Assembly: GCA_024642325.1 (NCBI GenBank)
Contig: JAHEBI010000192.1
Location: forward strand, 1 to 5,541
Origin: Eudoraea sp.
GTDB lineage: Bacteria > Bacteroidota > Bacteroidia > Flavobacteriales > Flavobacteriaceae
DNA length: 5,541 nt
Direction: 5' to 3'
Shown here: one piece after another, positions 5,389 through 5,541 of the stretch
How positions within the stretch are numbered: position 1 is the first letter of the stretch
How the letters are laid out: each line of letters begins with the position of its first letter
Translations under genes and position numbers: made by a program
Notes under the pieces: generated by a model
The model's input: only the letters and a program-made list of their open reading frames with translations
What the model was told of the DNA's origin: nothing
Databases searched by the model: none

Positions 5389-5541
5389 TTAGAAGACAGA
5401 ATTTCCTGAATTCCATCACGATAGGCCTGGAATTCTTTTAAATTATTATGTTGTCCGCCCTTTATGGAATAAAAGGAATTCCTGTCGAAAGGCACGGACT
5501 TAAAAAGTTTTAGTCCTGAATTGTAAGGCACTATCCTATCT
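5385..5541 (-). CDS. Alpha/beta hydrolase, C-terminal fragment (start lies beyond the right edge)
   Basis: Reading the minus strand leftward from the edge gives 51 residues before a TAG stop at 5385-5387. They begin DRIVPYNSGLKLF, with GGQHNNL at 28-34, and end QEILSSN. A D-x-(V/I)-P-Y motif followed about 30 residues later by GG-x-HN(N/D)L is the classic pair carrying the catalytic Asp and His of ABHD17/S33-like alpha/beta hydrolases. Asp1 and His31 are therefore the likely acid and base of the triad; the nucleophile elbow (GxSxG) and fold core lie outside the window. The substrate cannot be told. The gene converges on cysM: the two stop codons lie within the palindrome CTAATTAG (5385-5392) and the coding regions share 4 bases. 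A terminator-like hairpin for cysM sits inside this coding end. Confidence 0.85.
   Translation of the reverse strand, partial: DRIVPYNSGLKLFKSVPFDRNSFYSIKGGQHNNLKEFQAYRDGIQEILSSN
5408..5439 (+). terminator. Probable intrinsic terminator of cysE-cysM
   Basis: GAATTCCA (5408-5415) and TGGAATTC (5428-5435) form a perfect 8-bp stem with a 12-nt loop, followed by TTTT (5436-5439) and AT-rich DNA. It starts 20 bases past the cysM stop and is oriented correctly for plus-strand termination. It lies within the antisense of the hydrolase coding end, so the same bases also encode protein. The stem has only three G-C pairs, so it is moderate in strength. Confidence 0.45.

Overview
The window looks like ordinary chromosomal housekeeping DNA from a member of the Bacteroidota, most likely a marine- or soil-type flavobacterium. 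The base composition is visibly AT-rich, start codons lack clear Shine-Dalgarno sequences, one perfect Bacteroidota-type -7 element (TAnnTTTG) lies just before cysE, and a small 135-residue orphan protein resembles a family I associate with Flavobacteriia. These are inferences from sequence character and family memory, not from a search.

Layout from left to right. The 3' part of an M19-family (membrane dipeptidase-like) zinc dipeptidase gene runs in from the left edge and ends at 902. It is followed by 541 bases without a convincing gene, which hold several small inverted repeats. A DUF72 (YecE-like) TIM-barrel protein lies on the minus strand (1444-2331). Diverging from it across 215 bases is a 135-residue helical protein of unknown function (2547-2954). 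The 3' end of that gene overlaps by 9 bases the end of a minus-strand DUF2461 protein (2946-3626). Diverging from DUF2461 is the two-gene cysteine pathway cysE-cysM (3720-5388). The last 157 bases hold the C-terminal end of an alpha/beta hydrolase gene on the minus strand, running out of the right edge. Its stop codon overlaps that of cysM.

The only clear functional unit is cysE-cysM. CysE makes O-acetylserine from serine and acetyl-CoA, and CysM replaces the acetate with sulfide (or thiosulfate in characterised CysM proteins) to give cysteine or S-sulfocysteine. The two reading frames overlap by 11 bases, so they are almost certainly co-transcribed and probably translationally coupled. A terminator-like hairpin with a T-run lies 20 bases past the cysM stop, inside the antisense coding end of the hydrolase gene. 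The other genes show no obvious functional link to cysteine synthesis.

I saw no mobile element, CRISPR array, RNA gene, defence gene or clearly new system. The most useful points are the partial hydrolase at the right edge, the CysE tail without the terminal isoleucine that anchors the classical cysteine synthase complex, two convergent gene pairs that overlap at their stops, and the uncharacterised 135-residue family.
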